From positions 5,865,001 to 5,929,000 of the forward strand of contig NZ_AP025667.1 of NCBI RefSeq assembly GCF_022846655.1: 64,000 nt of DNA, read 5' to 3'. Origin of the DNA: Streptomyces seoulensis (lineage in GTDB: Bacteria; Actinomycetota; Actinomycetes; Streptomycetales; Streptomycetaceae). A model generated the notes under the pieces. It was given only the letters and a program-made list of their open reading frames with translations, ran no database searches and had not been told where the DNA came from. The position numbers and the translations under genes were made by a program. Within the stretch, counting starts at the first letter, position 1; each line of letters begins with the position of its first letter. Shown here piece after piece: positions 8,051 to 16,051 of the stretch.

Positions 8051-9280
8051 TCACACCTCGGGCGACGCCATCAGGGCGGCCGCGGTGAAGAGTTCGACGC
8101 CGACCGTGATCGCGTTCTCGTCCGCGTCGAAGTCGCCCTGGTGCAGATCGCGTACGGTCCGCTCGCCGGGGCGGCGGACGCCGAGGCGGGCCATGGCGCC
8201 GGGCACGTGCTCCAGGTACCAGGAGAAGTCCTCGCCGCCGAGGCTCTGCTCGGTGCTCTCCACCGAGTCCAGCCCGCAGCGGGTGACCATCGCGCGGCGT
8301 AGCAGCTCGGCGGAGTCGCGGTCGTTGACGACCGGCGGCACTCCGCGCACGTAGGTGATCTCCGACTTGGCGCCGTGCAGGGTGGCGACCTCGTCGATCG
8401 CGGCGTGCACGACGTCGGGCGCGTCCCGCCAGGCGTCGAGGTCCAGGCAGCGGACGGTGCCGGAGAGTTCGGCGTGCTGCGGGATGACGTTGGGTGCGTG
8501 GCCCGACTCGATACGGCCCCAGGTCAGGGCGAGTCCGCTGCGGGTGTCGACGCGGCGGGCGATCAGCGCGGGCACGTCGGTGGCGACGCGGGCGGCGGCC
8601 GTGACCAGGTCGGTGGTCAGGTGCGGGCGGGCGGTGTGGCCGCCGGGGCCGTCCAGGGCGACGTCGAGGCGGTCGCAGGCGCTGGTGATGGGGCCGTGTC
8701 GGAGGCCGATCCTGCCGCACTCCACGCGGGGGTCGCAGTGCAGGGCGAGGATGCGGCCGACGCCTTCGAGCGCGCCGTCGGCGATGGCGGTCAGGGCGCC
8801 GCCGGGGAGCTGCTCCTCGGCGGGCTGGAAGATCAGCCGCACCGGGCGGGACAGCAGCCCCTTGGCGTGCAGGTCGGCGAGGACCAGGCCGGCGCCGAGC
8901 ACGACGGTGGTGTGCACGTCGTGGCCGCAGGCGTGGGCGCGGTCGGGCACGGTGGACCGGTACGGGCAGTCCTTGGTGTCCGGGATGGGCAGCGCGTCGA
9001 TGTCGGCGCGCAGGGCCAGCAGCGACACGTCGGAGCGCTGCTCGCCCTCGATGTGCCCGATGTCGCAGATGAGCCCGGTTCCGGTGACCAGGACGCGGGG
9101 CTTGAGCCCGGCCCGCTCCAGCCGCTCCTTGATGGCGGCGGTGGTACGGAACTCCTGGTTGCCCAGCTCGGGGTGCATGTGCAAGTCGCGCCGGAAGGCT
9201 ACGAGTTCAGCGTGCAGTGACTCGCTGAGCGCGCCGGGGAGCACAGCACCGGGGAGGTCGGCCACGGTCTCTCGGGTCAT
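8051..9280 (-). CDS. M20-family amidohydrolase (N-acyl amino acid / indole-acetyl-amino acid type)
   Basis: A 409-residue cytosolic metallopeptidase-fold amidohydrolase, most like the IAA-amino acid/hippurate hydrolase group of M20D. Metal-binding and catalytic motifs are visible: the HMHPELGNQE segment near the N-terminus, HACGHDVHTT, and the EEQLPGGA stretch containing the catalytic Glu. ATG 9280 (MTRETV) is preferred because GAGGGT lies 10 bases upstream; GTG 9292 is an alternative giving four more residues. The gene is single, with its own terminator, and faces away from the methyltransferase. The physiological substrate cannot be read from the sequence. Confidence 0.85.
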   Translation of the reverse strand: MTRETVADLPGAVLPGALSESLHAELVAFRRDLHMHPELGNQEFRTTAAIKERLERAGLKPRVLVTGTGLICDIGHIEGEQRSDVSLLALRADIDALPIPDTKDCPYRSTVPDRAHACGHDVHTTVVLGAGLVLADLHAKGLLSRPVRLIFQPAEEQLPGGALTAIADGALEGVGRILALHCDPRVECGRIGLRHGPITSACDRLDVALDGPGGHTARPHLTTDLVTAAARVATDVPALIARRVDTRSGLALTWGRIESGHAPNVIPQHAELSGTVRCLDLDAWRDAPDVVHAAIDEVATLHGAKSEITYVRGVPPVVNDRDSAELLRRAMVTRCGLDSVESTEQSLGGEDFSWYLEHVPGAMARLGVRRPGERTVRDLHQGDFDADENAITVGVELFTAAALMASPEV

Positions 9281-9512
9281 CAATCGGTTCACCCTCTGAA
9301 GGGTAGGACGCCCGGACGGTCAACTGACCCTCGATCAACAAAAGTTCAGCCCGTGAGGGGAAGAAAATCTGACCGGCGGACGCATGGCGGTGGACTGGTC
9401 TGGGTAAAACCTTTCTTTCTCCCTCCACGGATACCACGCCTCCCGCTCTCGCGCTCGGTTTGTCCATGGACCGGACCCGTGCGGCGCAGCGGCGCCGGTA
9501 GGGTGCGGCGGC

Positions 9513-10163
9513 GTGACCGACACCGACGCGGACTTCCTGCACACCACCCGCTCGTCCTACGACGCGATCGCCAAGGACTATGCCGAGCGGTTCCCCTCGG
9601 GCCTCCCCCACCCGCTGGACCGCTCCCTGATCAGCGCTTTCGCCGAGCTGGTCAAGGACAACGGCCCGGCCCCGGTGGCCGACCTGGGCAGCGGGCCGGG
9701 GTACGTCACGGCGCTGCTGGACGGTCTGGGCGTACCGGTGTTCGGGGTGGACCTCTCCCTCGCGATGGTGACCCTGGCCCGCGAGGCCCACCCGCACCTC
9801 CGCTTCCACGTCGGCTCGATGACCGCCCTGGACCTCCCGGACGCCACCCTGGGCGGCATCCTCGCCCTCTACTCCACGATCCACGTGCCGGACGAGTCCC
9901 TCCCCCGGGCCTTCGCCGAGTTCCACCGGACCCTGCGCCCCGGCGCACCCGTCCTGCTGGCCTTCCAGACCGGCGACGCCGACCACATGCACCTGACGGA
10001 ACGCTTCGGCCACGAGATCGACCTCGACTACTGGATGCGCTCCCCGGCGGCCATCGCCGCCCGCCTCACCGAGGCGGGGCTGACCCTGGTCGCCTCGATG
10101 GTCCGCGAGCCCCAGGGCGAGGAGGCCCGCCCACGGGGGTTCGTACTGGCGCGCAAGGACTGA
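9513..10163 (+). CDS. Class I SAM-dependent methyltransferase
   Basis: A 216-residue small-molecule-type methyltransferase. Motif I (VADLGSGPGYVTALL) is at about residues 55-69 and the acidic loop that holds the SAM ribose (VFGVDLS) follows. The downstream region LDLPDATLGGILALYSTIHV is the usual post-motif region. The GTG start at 9513 is preceded at 9499-9504 by TAGGGT, only eight bases away, and there is no ribosome binding site, so the mRNA is probably leaderless. The substrate is unknown. It ends four bases before the convergent transferase gene. Confidence 0.85.
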   Translation: MTDTDADFLHTTRSSYDAIAKDYAERFPSGLPHPLDRSLISAFAELVKDNGPAPVADLGSGPGYVTALLDGLGVPVFGVDLSLAMVTLAREAHPHLRFHVGSMTALDLPDATLGGILALYSTIHVPDESLPRAFAEFHRTLRPGAPVLLAFQTGDADHMHLTERFGHEIDLDYWMRSPAAIAARLTEAGLTLVASMVREPQGEEARPRGFVLARKD

Positions 10164-10167
10164 AGCC

Positions 10168-11259
10168 TCAGGTCCCCGGTGTCACCGTCGTCAGGTGGTG
10201 GGCCGTCCTGGCCGTGCCCGTCACGCCGGACAGGAAGCCCTGGGCGCGGGGGGAGGCGTGGGCGGTGAGCCAGGCGGGGTCGATGTCGCACACCGCCACG
10301 CGGACGCCGGTGCCCTTCAGGGCCAGGGGCAGGGTGTGGACGACCGTGGAGGGGAAGCTCAGCACGGTGCCGCCGATGGGGCCCCGGCGGGCGATCAGCT
10401 CCAGGGGGAGGTCGGGGCGGACGACCTCCAGGCCGGTCTCGGTGGCCAGGCGGTGCAGTTTCGGGGTGCTCTCGCGGCGGTGGGCGAAGTAGCGGGTGGC
10501 GCCGTGGGCCGTGGCCAGTGCCTGGACGGCCGCGAGATAGCGGTCGGCGTCGACCACGCCGGTCTCCACCAGGGACGTGCCGACGATGTCGGCGCTCCTC
10601 GTGACGCGCGGCGGCCCGAAGCGGGCGCGGGTCCAGGCGAAGTCGTTGGCGGTGACCGTGACGCCGTCCGGGGTCTCGGTCACCGGCATCGCGGAGAAGA
10701 CCTCCACGCGTCTGCCGCCGCTCGGGGTGAGGCGGCGCCGGGCGGTGCCGGCGACCGGGGCGAAGAGCAGGTCGCGGGGGCCGGGCCGCCCGCCCTTGCG
10801 GTGCCAGCGCACCAGGCGCTCGCCGCGGGCGAGCTGGGCGACGAACTCCATGGTGGCGGTGCCGTCGTCCACGACGACCAGCTCGGGCGCGCGGGTGATG
10901 GTGAGCAGGAGCTGTACGTAGCGGGAGAAGGGGTCGCCCATGACGATCCGGCCGGCCCGCCGCAGCGCCCCGGTCAGCGCGCCGACGGTGCGGAACGGCG
11001 CACTCGCCCCGCCCCGCGCCTCCTCCCAGCGCACGTCGTACCCCTCGTCCCGCGCGAGGTCGGCCATGCGGCGTAGCTGGCCCCGGGTCATGGGGTCGGT
11101 GGGGGCCAGCACGACGAGCGTCAGCTCCGCCCCGGCCCCCTCGCGCGCGGGCACCCCGCCCGCGTGGGCCCACTCCAGTACGTTCAGCAGTTGCACCGGG
11201 CTCTCCACGAAGGCGAGCGTGCGGGCAGCGGGGCCGGGGTGTCCGGCGCGAGGGCTCAT
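10168..11259 (-). CDS. Putative sialyltransferase-like glycosyltransferase (ulosonic-acid locus)
   Basis: A 363-residue protein with no signal peptide. It starts with a Rossmann-like strand (TLAFVESPVQLLNVLEWA), reminiscent of GT52 and related sialyltransferases. It has a mid-protein VVVDDGTATMEFV segment and a later stretch (YFAHRRESTPKLHRL) that could be the nucleotide-sugar contact, followed by LSFPSTVVHTL. These resemble the HP- and Ser/Thr-containing regions of bacterial sialyltransferases, but the similarity is by eye. Its position just after neuB- and neuA-type genes supports transfer of a CMP-activated nonulosonic acid. The gene lies 43 bases downstream of neuB and ends close to the convergent methyltransferase. 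Confidence 0.6.
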   Translation of the reverse strand: MSPRAGHPGPAARTLAFVESPVQLLNVLEWAHAGGVPAREGAGAELTLVVLAPTDPMTRGQLRRMADLARDEGYDVRWEEARGGASAPFRTVGALTGALRRAGRIVMGDPFSRYVQLLLTITRAPELVVVDDGTATMEFVAQLARGERLVRWHRKGGRPGPRDLLFAPVAGTARRRLTPSGGRRVEVFSAMPVTETPDGVTVTANDFAWTRARFGPPRVTRSADIVGTSLVETGVVDADRYLAAVQALATAHGATRYFAHRRESTPKLHRLATETGLEVVRPDLPLELIARRGPIGGTVLSFPSTVVHTLPLALKGTGVRVAVCDIDPAWLTAHASPRAQGFLSGVTGTARTAHHLTTVTPGT

Positions 11260-11302
11260 GGGGGTACGACCGTCCCGTCGTAGCGCAGTCGGGCGAGCGG
11301 GG

Positions 11303-12241
11303 TCAGACCGCGACCGGCTCGCCCGCGGCGGCGGCGATCTCCGCCTCGGCGACCACGCCGGAGACCCGGCGCAGCTTCTTCATCGGGCCCAGCTCGGAGT
11401 CGTAGACCTTCTTGACGCCGTCGCCGAGGGACGCCTCGATGGCGCGGATGTCGCGGACCAGGCGGACCAGGCCCTGCGGCTCGACCGAGGCGGCCTGGTC
11501 GGAGCCCCACATGGCGCGGTCGAGGGTGATGTGGCGCTCGACGAAGACGGCACCGAGGGCGACGGCGGCCAGCGTGGTCTGCAGGCCGGTCTCGTGGCCG
11601 GAGTAGCCGATCGGGACGTTCGGGAACTCCTTCTCCAGCGTGTTGATCACGCGGAGGTTCAGCTCCTCGGACTTGGCCGGGTAGGTGGAGGTGGCGTGGC
11701 ACATCAGGATGTTGTCGCTGCCCAGCACCTCGACGGCGTGGCGGATCTGGCGCGGGGTGGACATGCCGGTGGAGAGGATCACCGTGCGGCCGGTGGCGCG
11801 CAGGGCGCGCAGCAGCTCGTCGTCGGTGAGGGAGGCGGAGGCCACCTTGTGGGCGGGCACGTCGAACTTCTCCAGGAAGGCGACGGCCTCGGTGTCCCAC
11901 GGGGAGGCGAACCAGTCGATCCCCTTCTCCTTGCAGTACGCGTCGATCTGGCGGTACTCGTCCTCGCCGAACTCCACGCGGTGGCGGTAGTCGATGTAGG
12001 TCATCCGGCCCCAGGGGGTGTCGCGCTCGATGTCCCACTGGTCGCGCGGGGTGCAGATCTCCGGGGTGCGCTTCTGGAACTTCACGGCGTCGCAGCCGGC
12101 CTCGGCGGCCACGTCGATCAGCTTGAACGCGTTGTCCAGGTCGCCGTTGTGGTTGATGCCGATCTCGCCGGTGACGTAGACCGGGCGGCCGGGTCCGGCC
12201 TCGCGCGAACCGAAGCTGCGGATGCGGGAGTTGGTGCTCAT
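11303..12241 (-). CDS. NeuB-type nonulosonic acid (sialic acid/KDN) synthase, lacking SAF domain
   Basis: A 312-residue TIM-barrel enzyme that condenses phosphoenolpyruvate with a hexose (mannose or ManNAc, or the 6-phosphate) to form a nine-carbon ulosonic acid. NeuB features are clear: VTGEIGINHNGD near the N-terminus, DAVKFQKRTPE, FASPWD, IGYSGHETG and VERHITLDRAMWGSD. The protein stops just after the barrel and so lacks the C-terminal SAF (antifreeze-like) domain of typical 340-350 residue NeuB proteins. ATG 12241 is chosen with AAGGA upstream; the open frame continues into the cytidylyltransferase gene. It forms one unit with the neuA-HAD fusion 13 bases upstream. Confidence 0.88.
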   Translation of the reverse strand: MSTNSRIRSFGSREAGPGRPVYVTGEIGINHNGDLDNAFKLIDVAAEAGCDAVKFQKRTPEICTPRDQWDIERDTPWGRMTYIDYRHRVEFGEDEYRQIDAYCKEKGIDWFASPWDTEAVAFLEKFDVPAHKVASASLTDDELLRALRATGRTVILSTGMSTPRQIRHAVEVLGSDNILMCHATSTYPAKSEELNLRVINTLEKEFPNVPIGYSGHETGLQTTLAAVALGAVFVERHITLDRAMWGSDQAASVEPQGLVRLVRDIRAIEASLGDGVKKVYDSELGPMKKLRRVSGVVAEAEIAAAAGEPVAV

Positions 12242-12254
12242 GTCAGGGTGTTCC

Positions 12255-13517
12255 TTACTTGCCGGGGGAGGTGGGGAGGGGACCGGGAGGGGTGTCGAGG
12301 GAGGGCCCGAGGAGCCAGCCCGCGATCTCCCGGATGGCGCCGTATCCACCGGGGACGGTGGTGACGGCGCGGGCGGCGCCGCGTACGGCGTCATGGGCGT
12401 CGGCGACCGCGACGGGCCAGCCGACGAGGGCGAGGCAGGGCAGGTCGTTGACGTCGTTGCCGGCGTAGAGCACCCGCTCGGGGGCGATGCCCTGTTCCTC
12501 GCACCACTGTTTGAGGGCGACGTCCTTGCGGTCGATGCCGTGCAGCACCGGAAGGCGCAGCTTGCGGGCGCGGGCGGCGACGACGGGGTTCTGCTCGGTG
12601 GACAGGATCAGCGTCGGCAGCCCGGCGCGGCGCAGCGCGGCGATGCCGAGCCCGTCGCCCCGGTGCACCGAGACGAACTCCCGTCCGTCGGTGTCGATCA
12701 GCACCCGGTCGTCGGTCTGGGTGCCGTCGAAGTCGAGGACGACCGCGTCTACGTCGGCGAGCGTGGGCAGCGCGCCCGCCGGGGCGGTGTCCAGCAGCGG
12801 GGCCAGGGCGCGGGCGCGGACCAGGTCGTGCGGGTCGTCGATCTCCAGCACGCGGGCCGGGTCGGTGCGGACCAGCTCGGTGCGGCCGAAGAAGCGGTGC
12901 TCGTGGGCGCGGAAGCCGGTGGCGTCCATGGCGTAGGCGGCGCCGGTCTCCAGCAGGTCCTGCGGGCGGTCCTGGCGGCGGGGGCGCACGGCCTTGTCGT
13001 GGTTGACGCCATGGCCGCCGGGCTCGGCGGCGTCGTCGGGGGCTTCGTCGCGCCAGACGAAGCCGTGGAAGGGGGCGACGGTGACGGCGGTGTCCGCGCC
13101 GTCACGGGCGACCGCCTCGGCGACCCGGCCGATGTCGTCGGCGAGCAGGAAGGGGCTGGTGCACTGCACGAGCAGCACCACGTCGACGGCTGCCCCGGCC
13201 CGCTCCTCGAAGGCGTCGAGGGCGTGCAGGACGGCGGCCTCGGAGGTGGCGGTGTCCCCGGCGATGGCGGCGGGCCGGGTGACGACCTCGGCGCCGGCCG
13301 CGCGGGCCGCGGTGGCCACGGCCGCGTCGTCGGTGGAGACGACGACGTCGGTGACGGCGGGGGCGGCCAGGCAGGCGCGCACCGCGCGGGCCACCAGCGG
13401 GACGCCGCCCACGGGGGCGAGGTTCTTGGCGGGCACACCCTTGGAGCCGCCGCGCGCCGGGATCACGGCGAGCACCCGGCCGGGCGGGCCGCCTCGTTCG
13501 GCGGGCCAGTGGGTCAT
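12255..13517 (-). CDS. Fused CMP-nonulosonic acid synthetase and HAD-type ulosonic acid phosphatase
   Basis: A 420-residue fusion. Residues 1 to about 230 are a CMP-sialate/KDN cytidylyltransferase with the nucleotide-binding VIPARGGSKGVPAKNL motif. The C-terminal ~165 residues are a KdsC-type HAD phosphatase with LDFDGTQTDD (motif I aspartates), the IDRKDVAL lysine region and the GNDVNDLPCL aspartate motif. It would dephosphorylate KDN-9-P or Neu5Ac-9-P and activate the product with CTP. ATG 13517 has GGAG eight bases upstream; an alternative GTG at 13568 overlaps the TGA of the upstream gene but has a weaker site. The same domain order is known in vertebrate CMAS. The phosphatase suggests a phosphorylated-sugar route. 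Confidence 0.88.
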   Translation of the reverse strand: MTHWPAERGGPPGRVLAVIPARGGSKGVPAKNLAPVGGVPLVARAVRACLAAPAVTDVVVSTDDAAVATAARAAGAEVVTRPAAIAGDTATSEAAVLHALDAFEERAGAAVDVVLLVQCTSPFLLADDIGRVAEAVARDGADTAVTVAPFHGFVWRDEAPDDAAEPGGHGVNHDKAVRPRRQDRPQDLLETGAAYAMDATGFRAHEHRFFGRTELVRTDPARVLEIDDPHDLVRARALAPLLDTAPAGALPTLADVDAVVLDFDGTQTDDRVLIDTDGREFVSVHRGDGLGIAALRRAGLPTLILSTEQNPVVAARARKLRLPVLHGIDRKDVALKQWCEEQGIAPERVLYAGNDVNDLPCLALVGWPVAVADAHDAVRGAARAVTTVPGGYGAIREIAGWLLGPSLDTPPGPLPTSPGK

Positions 13518-13564
13518 GGGGTCAGCTCCTCGAAAGGCGTCGCAGACTTGGGAGTTCGGGGCGT

Positions 13565-14875
13565 TCACAGCTCGCCCATCCGCCGGATCACCGGGGCGAC
13601 CCGCTGGACGCCGTGGCGGTAGGCGCCGCGGGCGGCGCGGCGGACGATCTGCCGGACGGGGCCGGGTTCCGCGCGGGCGGCGGGGGTGCCGGGCAGCGGG
13701 GCACCGTCGGGGCCGAGGTGGTGGCGGGCGAGGAGGCCGGGCAGATAGCCGGGCGCGGTCTCGGGGGTGTAGTAGGGGTTCAGCGGCAGCAGCACGCCGG
13801 ACCGGTCCAGCAGGGCGGCGATGCGTGCGCGGGCGGCGTCGAAGGCGGAGGCGTACGAGCCCTCCCCGGCGGCGACGCCCTGCCGCTCCAGCCAGCCGGG
13901 GTCCGGTTCCGGGCGGTGCCCGGCGTCCAGGCGGTCCCAGGAGGTGAGGCAGCCGGAGCCGAGGAAGTGGTGGTTGCCGAGCGCCTCGCGCACCCCGAGG
14001 TCGGTCAGCACGGCGGTGGGGATGCGCCGGTGCAGGGACTCCAGGGCGGCGGTGGAGCTGATGGTGACCAGCAGGTCGGTCCGGTCCAGCACCTCGCCCA
14101 TGTGCCCGTACACCAGACGGAGGTTGGCGGGCAGCTCCCGCCCCCGTACGAGCTTCTGGTAGGGCAGCTCCTCGATGTGCGTGGTGTGTTCGCCGGGCTT
14201 GGAGCGCAGCTTGAGCAGCACCTCGCGCTCGGGGTGGCGCCGGGCGTGCCCGATGAGCCGGTCCAGCAGGTAGGTCCGGTCGGCGCGGCTCTCGGGCACG
14301 GAGGGCTGGGCCGCGAACGTCACGGTGCAGGGCGCCCGTTCACCCGCGTAAGCCGTCCCGCCGAGGAACGGCAGCGCGACCTCGGTGACCGCGCCGGCGT
14401 CCGCGCCGACCCCCTCGTACACGGCCCGGAACCGGTCCGCGTCCTCGGCCGAGTTGGCGAGGACGAGGTCGGCGCCGTGCCGTAGCAGCAGGCCGTCTGC
14501 GAGCTTCTCGTAGACGACGCCGACGTAGCCGGTGACGACCACCGGGCGCCGTCCGCCGCCCCAGGCGTGCCGCAGGCCGTGCAGCATCGCCTGCACACCG
14601 CCGCCGACCAGCGCGAGGACGAGGATGTCGTAGGACTCCTCCGTCATGGCGCGCAGGAACTCCGCGCCGGTGACCTCGCGGAGCGAGTCGGCGGTGGCGC
14701 CGGTCTCGGCGAGCTGGCGGGGCGTCGGGGTGGCCCGGCCCCGCAGGAGGTAGCCGTCGAGCCGTCCGGCGGCGGCGGGAGCGATACGGCGCGCGGTGAG
14801 CGCGCCCCACTTCCACCGGGTGTCGGAATCGGCGAGGACGGCGATCCGGGGGGACTTCGTTGCACTTGCTGGCAC
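13565..14875 (-). CDS. Putative glycosyltransferase, DUF6716-like
   Basis: A 436-residue cytosolic protein beginning RIAVLADSDTRWKWG, which resembles the DUF6716 putative glycosyltransferase group. It shows two Rossmann-like halves: an N-terminal RIAVLADSD strand with VVVTGYVGVVYEK, and a C-terminal half containing VLLKLRSKPGEHTTH and LLVTISSTAALESLHRRIP, the latter typical of GT-B sugar-nucleotide sites. GTG 14875 is preferred because a -10-like TAGCGT lies seven bases upstream (leaderless); TTG 14914 would be the longest reading. It is the first gene of the minus-strand half of the glycopolymer locus, divergent from the GT2 gene. The donor and acceptor are unknown. Confidence 0.65.
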   Translation of the reverse strand: MPASATKSPRIAVLADSDTRWKWGALTARRIAPAAAGRLDGYLLRGRATPTPRQLAETGATADSLREVTGAEFLRAMTEESYDILVLALVGGGVQAMLHGLRHAWGGGRRPVVVTGYVGVVYEKLADGLLLRHGADLVLANSAEDADRFRAVYEGVGADAGAVTEVALPFLGGTAYAGERAPCTVTFAAQPSVPESRADRTYLLDRLIGHARRHPEREVLLKLRSKPGEHTTHIEELPYQKLVRGRELPANLRLVYGHMGEVLDRTDLLVTISSTAALESLHRRIPTAVLTDLGVREALGNHHFLGSGCLTSWDRLDAGHRPEPDPGWLERQGVAAGEGSYASAFDAARARIAALLDRSGVLLPLNPYYTPETAPGYLPGLLARHHLGPDGAPLPGTPAARAEPGPVRQIVRRAARGAYRHGVQRVAPVIRRMGEL

Positions 14876-15073
14876 GCCGCAGACGCTAGGAAGCCTTTTG
14901 GAGGTCCCGCCCAACCCGAACGCAACAAACGGTTAACAGCACATCGACGAATGGGGATTCGGGCCCGGATCGGGGCCGGGGAAAGCCCGGTTCACTGCTT
15001 CGCCACGCGTCGTTCACCCGATATCAAGACGAGCGTCGACCCGAATGCCGGGCCCCGCCCTAACGTCCTCGGC

Positions 15074-16051
15074 GTGGTCAAGCTCTCGGTCATCGTGCCG
15101 TTCTACAACGTGCAGCAATACGCGCCGGACACATTGAGGAGTCTTCGTGCGAACGCGCGGGACGATTACGAGTTCATTCTCGTGGACGACTGTTCCCGCG
15201 ACGGGACACCGGGCATTCTCGAGCGTGCCGGGCGCGAGCTGCCCGGCGCGGTCCTGGTCCGGCACGAGCGCAACGGCGGGCTGGCGACCGCCCGCAACAC
15301 CGGTATCGACCGGGCGCGGGGCGAGTATCTGACGTTCCTCGACGGCGACGACTGGCTCGCCCCCGGCTACTACGACCAACTGGTCGCGCACATCGACGAG
15401 TTGGGCTGCGACTTCCTGCGCACCGACCATGTGCAGTGCACCGCGCGGGCGCGGGCCGTGCACCGGGTGCCGCACGGCCGGCGGGGTGTCGTGATGGACC
15501 CGAGGGCGGCGATCCTGCCCGCCGACCGGTCGACCTCGGTGGACTACGCGTACGCCTGGGCCGGGATCTATCACCGGCGCCTCGCGGAGCGGGGGCTGCT
15601 GCGCTTCACGGACGGGCTGCGCACGGCGGAGGACCGGCCGTGGATCTGGAAGCTGCACCGGGAGGCGGAGTCGTTCGCCGTCGTCGGACTGCTCGGGGTT
15701 TTCTACCGGCGCGGGGTCGCCTCCTCGCTGACCCAGATCGGTGATGTCCGTCAGCTCGATTTCCTGCGCGCGTTCGACCAGGTCATAGCGGAGACCGCCG
15801 CCGACCGGGATGCGGAAGCACTGCTGCCGAAAGCCGTGCGCACCTATTGCGCGATCATTTCCCACCATCTGGGAAGCATCGAAAGGTTCGAGCCCCCGGT
15901 GGCGCGAAAACTGAAATCCCTGAGCGCGGCCGCCCTCAGGCGCATGCCGCAGGACGTGCTGAACGAGGCGCTGGACTCCATGGACCTGGAGCGCGCCACC
16001 CGGCTACGCCGGCTGCGCCGCCGCCCCTCCCCCGCCGGGGCCGCCGCATGA
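15074..16051 (+). CDS. Family 2 glycosyltransferase
   Basis: A 325-residue GT-A inverting glycosyltransferase. The N-terminus KLSVIVPFYNVQQY and the donor-binding EFILVDDCSRDGT are the canonical GT2 beginning. The DxD-type metal site is in FLDGDDWL, and TAEDRPWIW supplies the later ED motif with the likely catalytic Asp. GTG 15074 follows a TAACGT hexamer by seven bases, so a leaderless mRNA is likely; the open frame upstream is noise. The product probably adds a neutral hexose or glycerol-type unit to the polymer made by this locus. It is translationally coupled (ATGA) to the next transferase gene. Confidence 0.88.
   Translation: MVKLSVIVPFYNVQQYAPDTLRSLRANARDDYEFILVDDCSRDGTPGILERAGRELPGAVLVRHERNGGLATARNTGIDRARGEYLTFLDGDDWLAPGYYDQLVAHIDELGCDFLRTDHVQCTARARAVHRVPHGRRGVVMDPRAAILPADRSTSVDYAYAWAGIYHRRLAERGLLRFTDGLRTAEDRPWIWKLHREAESFAVVGLLGVFYRRGVASSLTQIGDVRQLDFLRAFDQVIAETAADRDAEALLPKAVRTYCAIISHHLGSIERFEPPVARKLKSLSAAALRRMPQDVLNEALDSMDLERATRLRRLRRRPSPAGAAA

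Noticed and set aside
15014..15868. 284-codon minus-strand frame opposite the GT2 gene
   Set aside because: GT2 motifs lie on the plus strand; the minus frame is a mirror of them.
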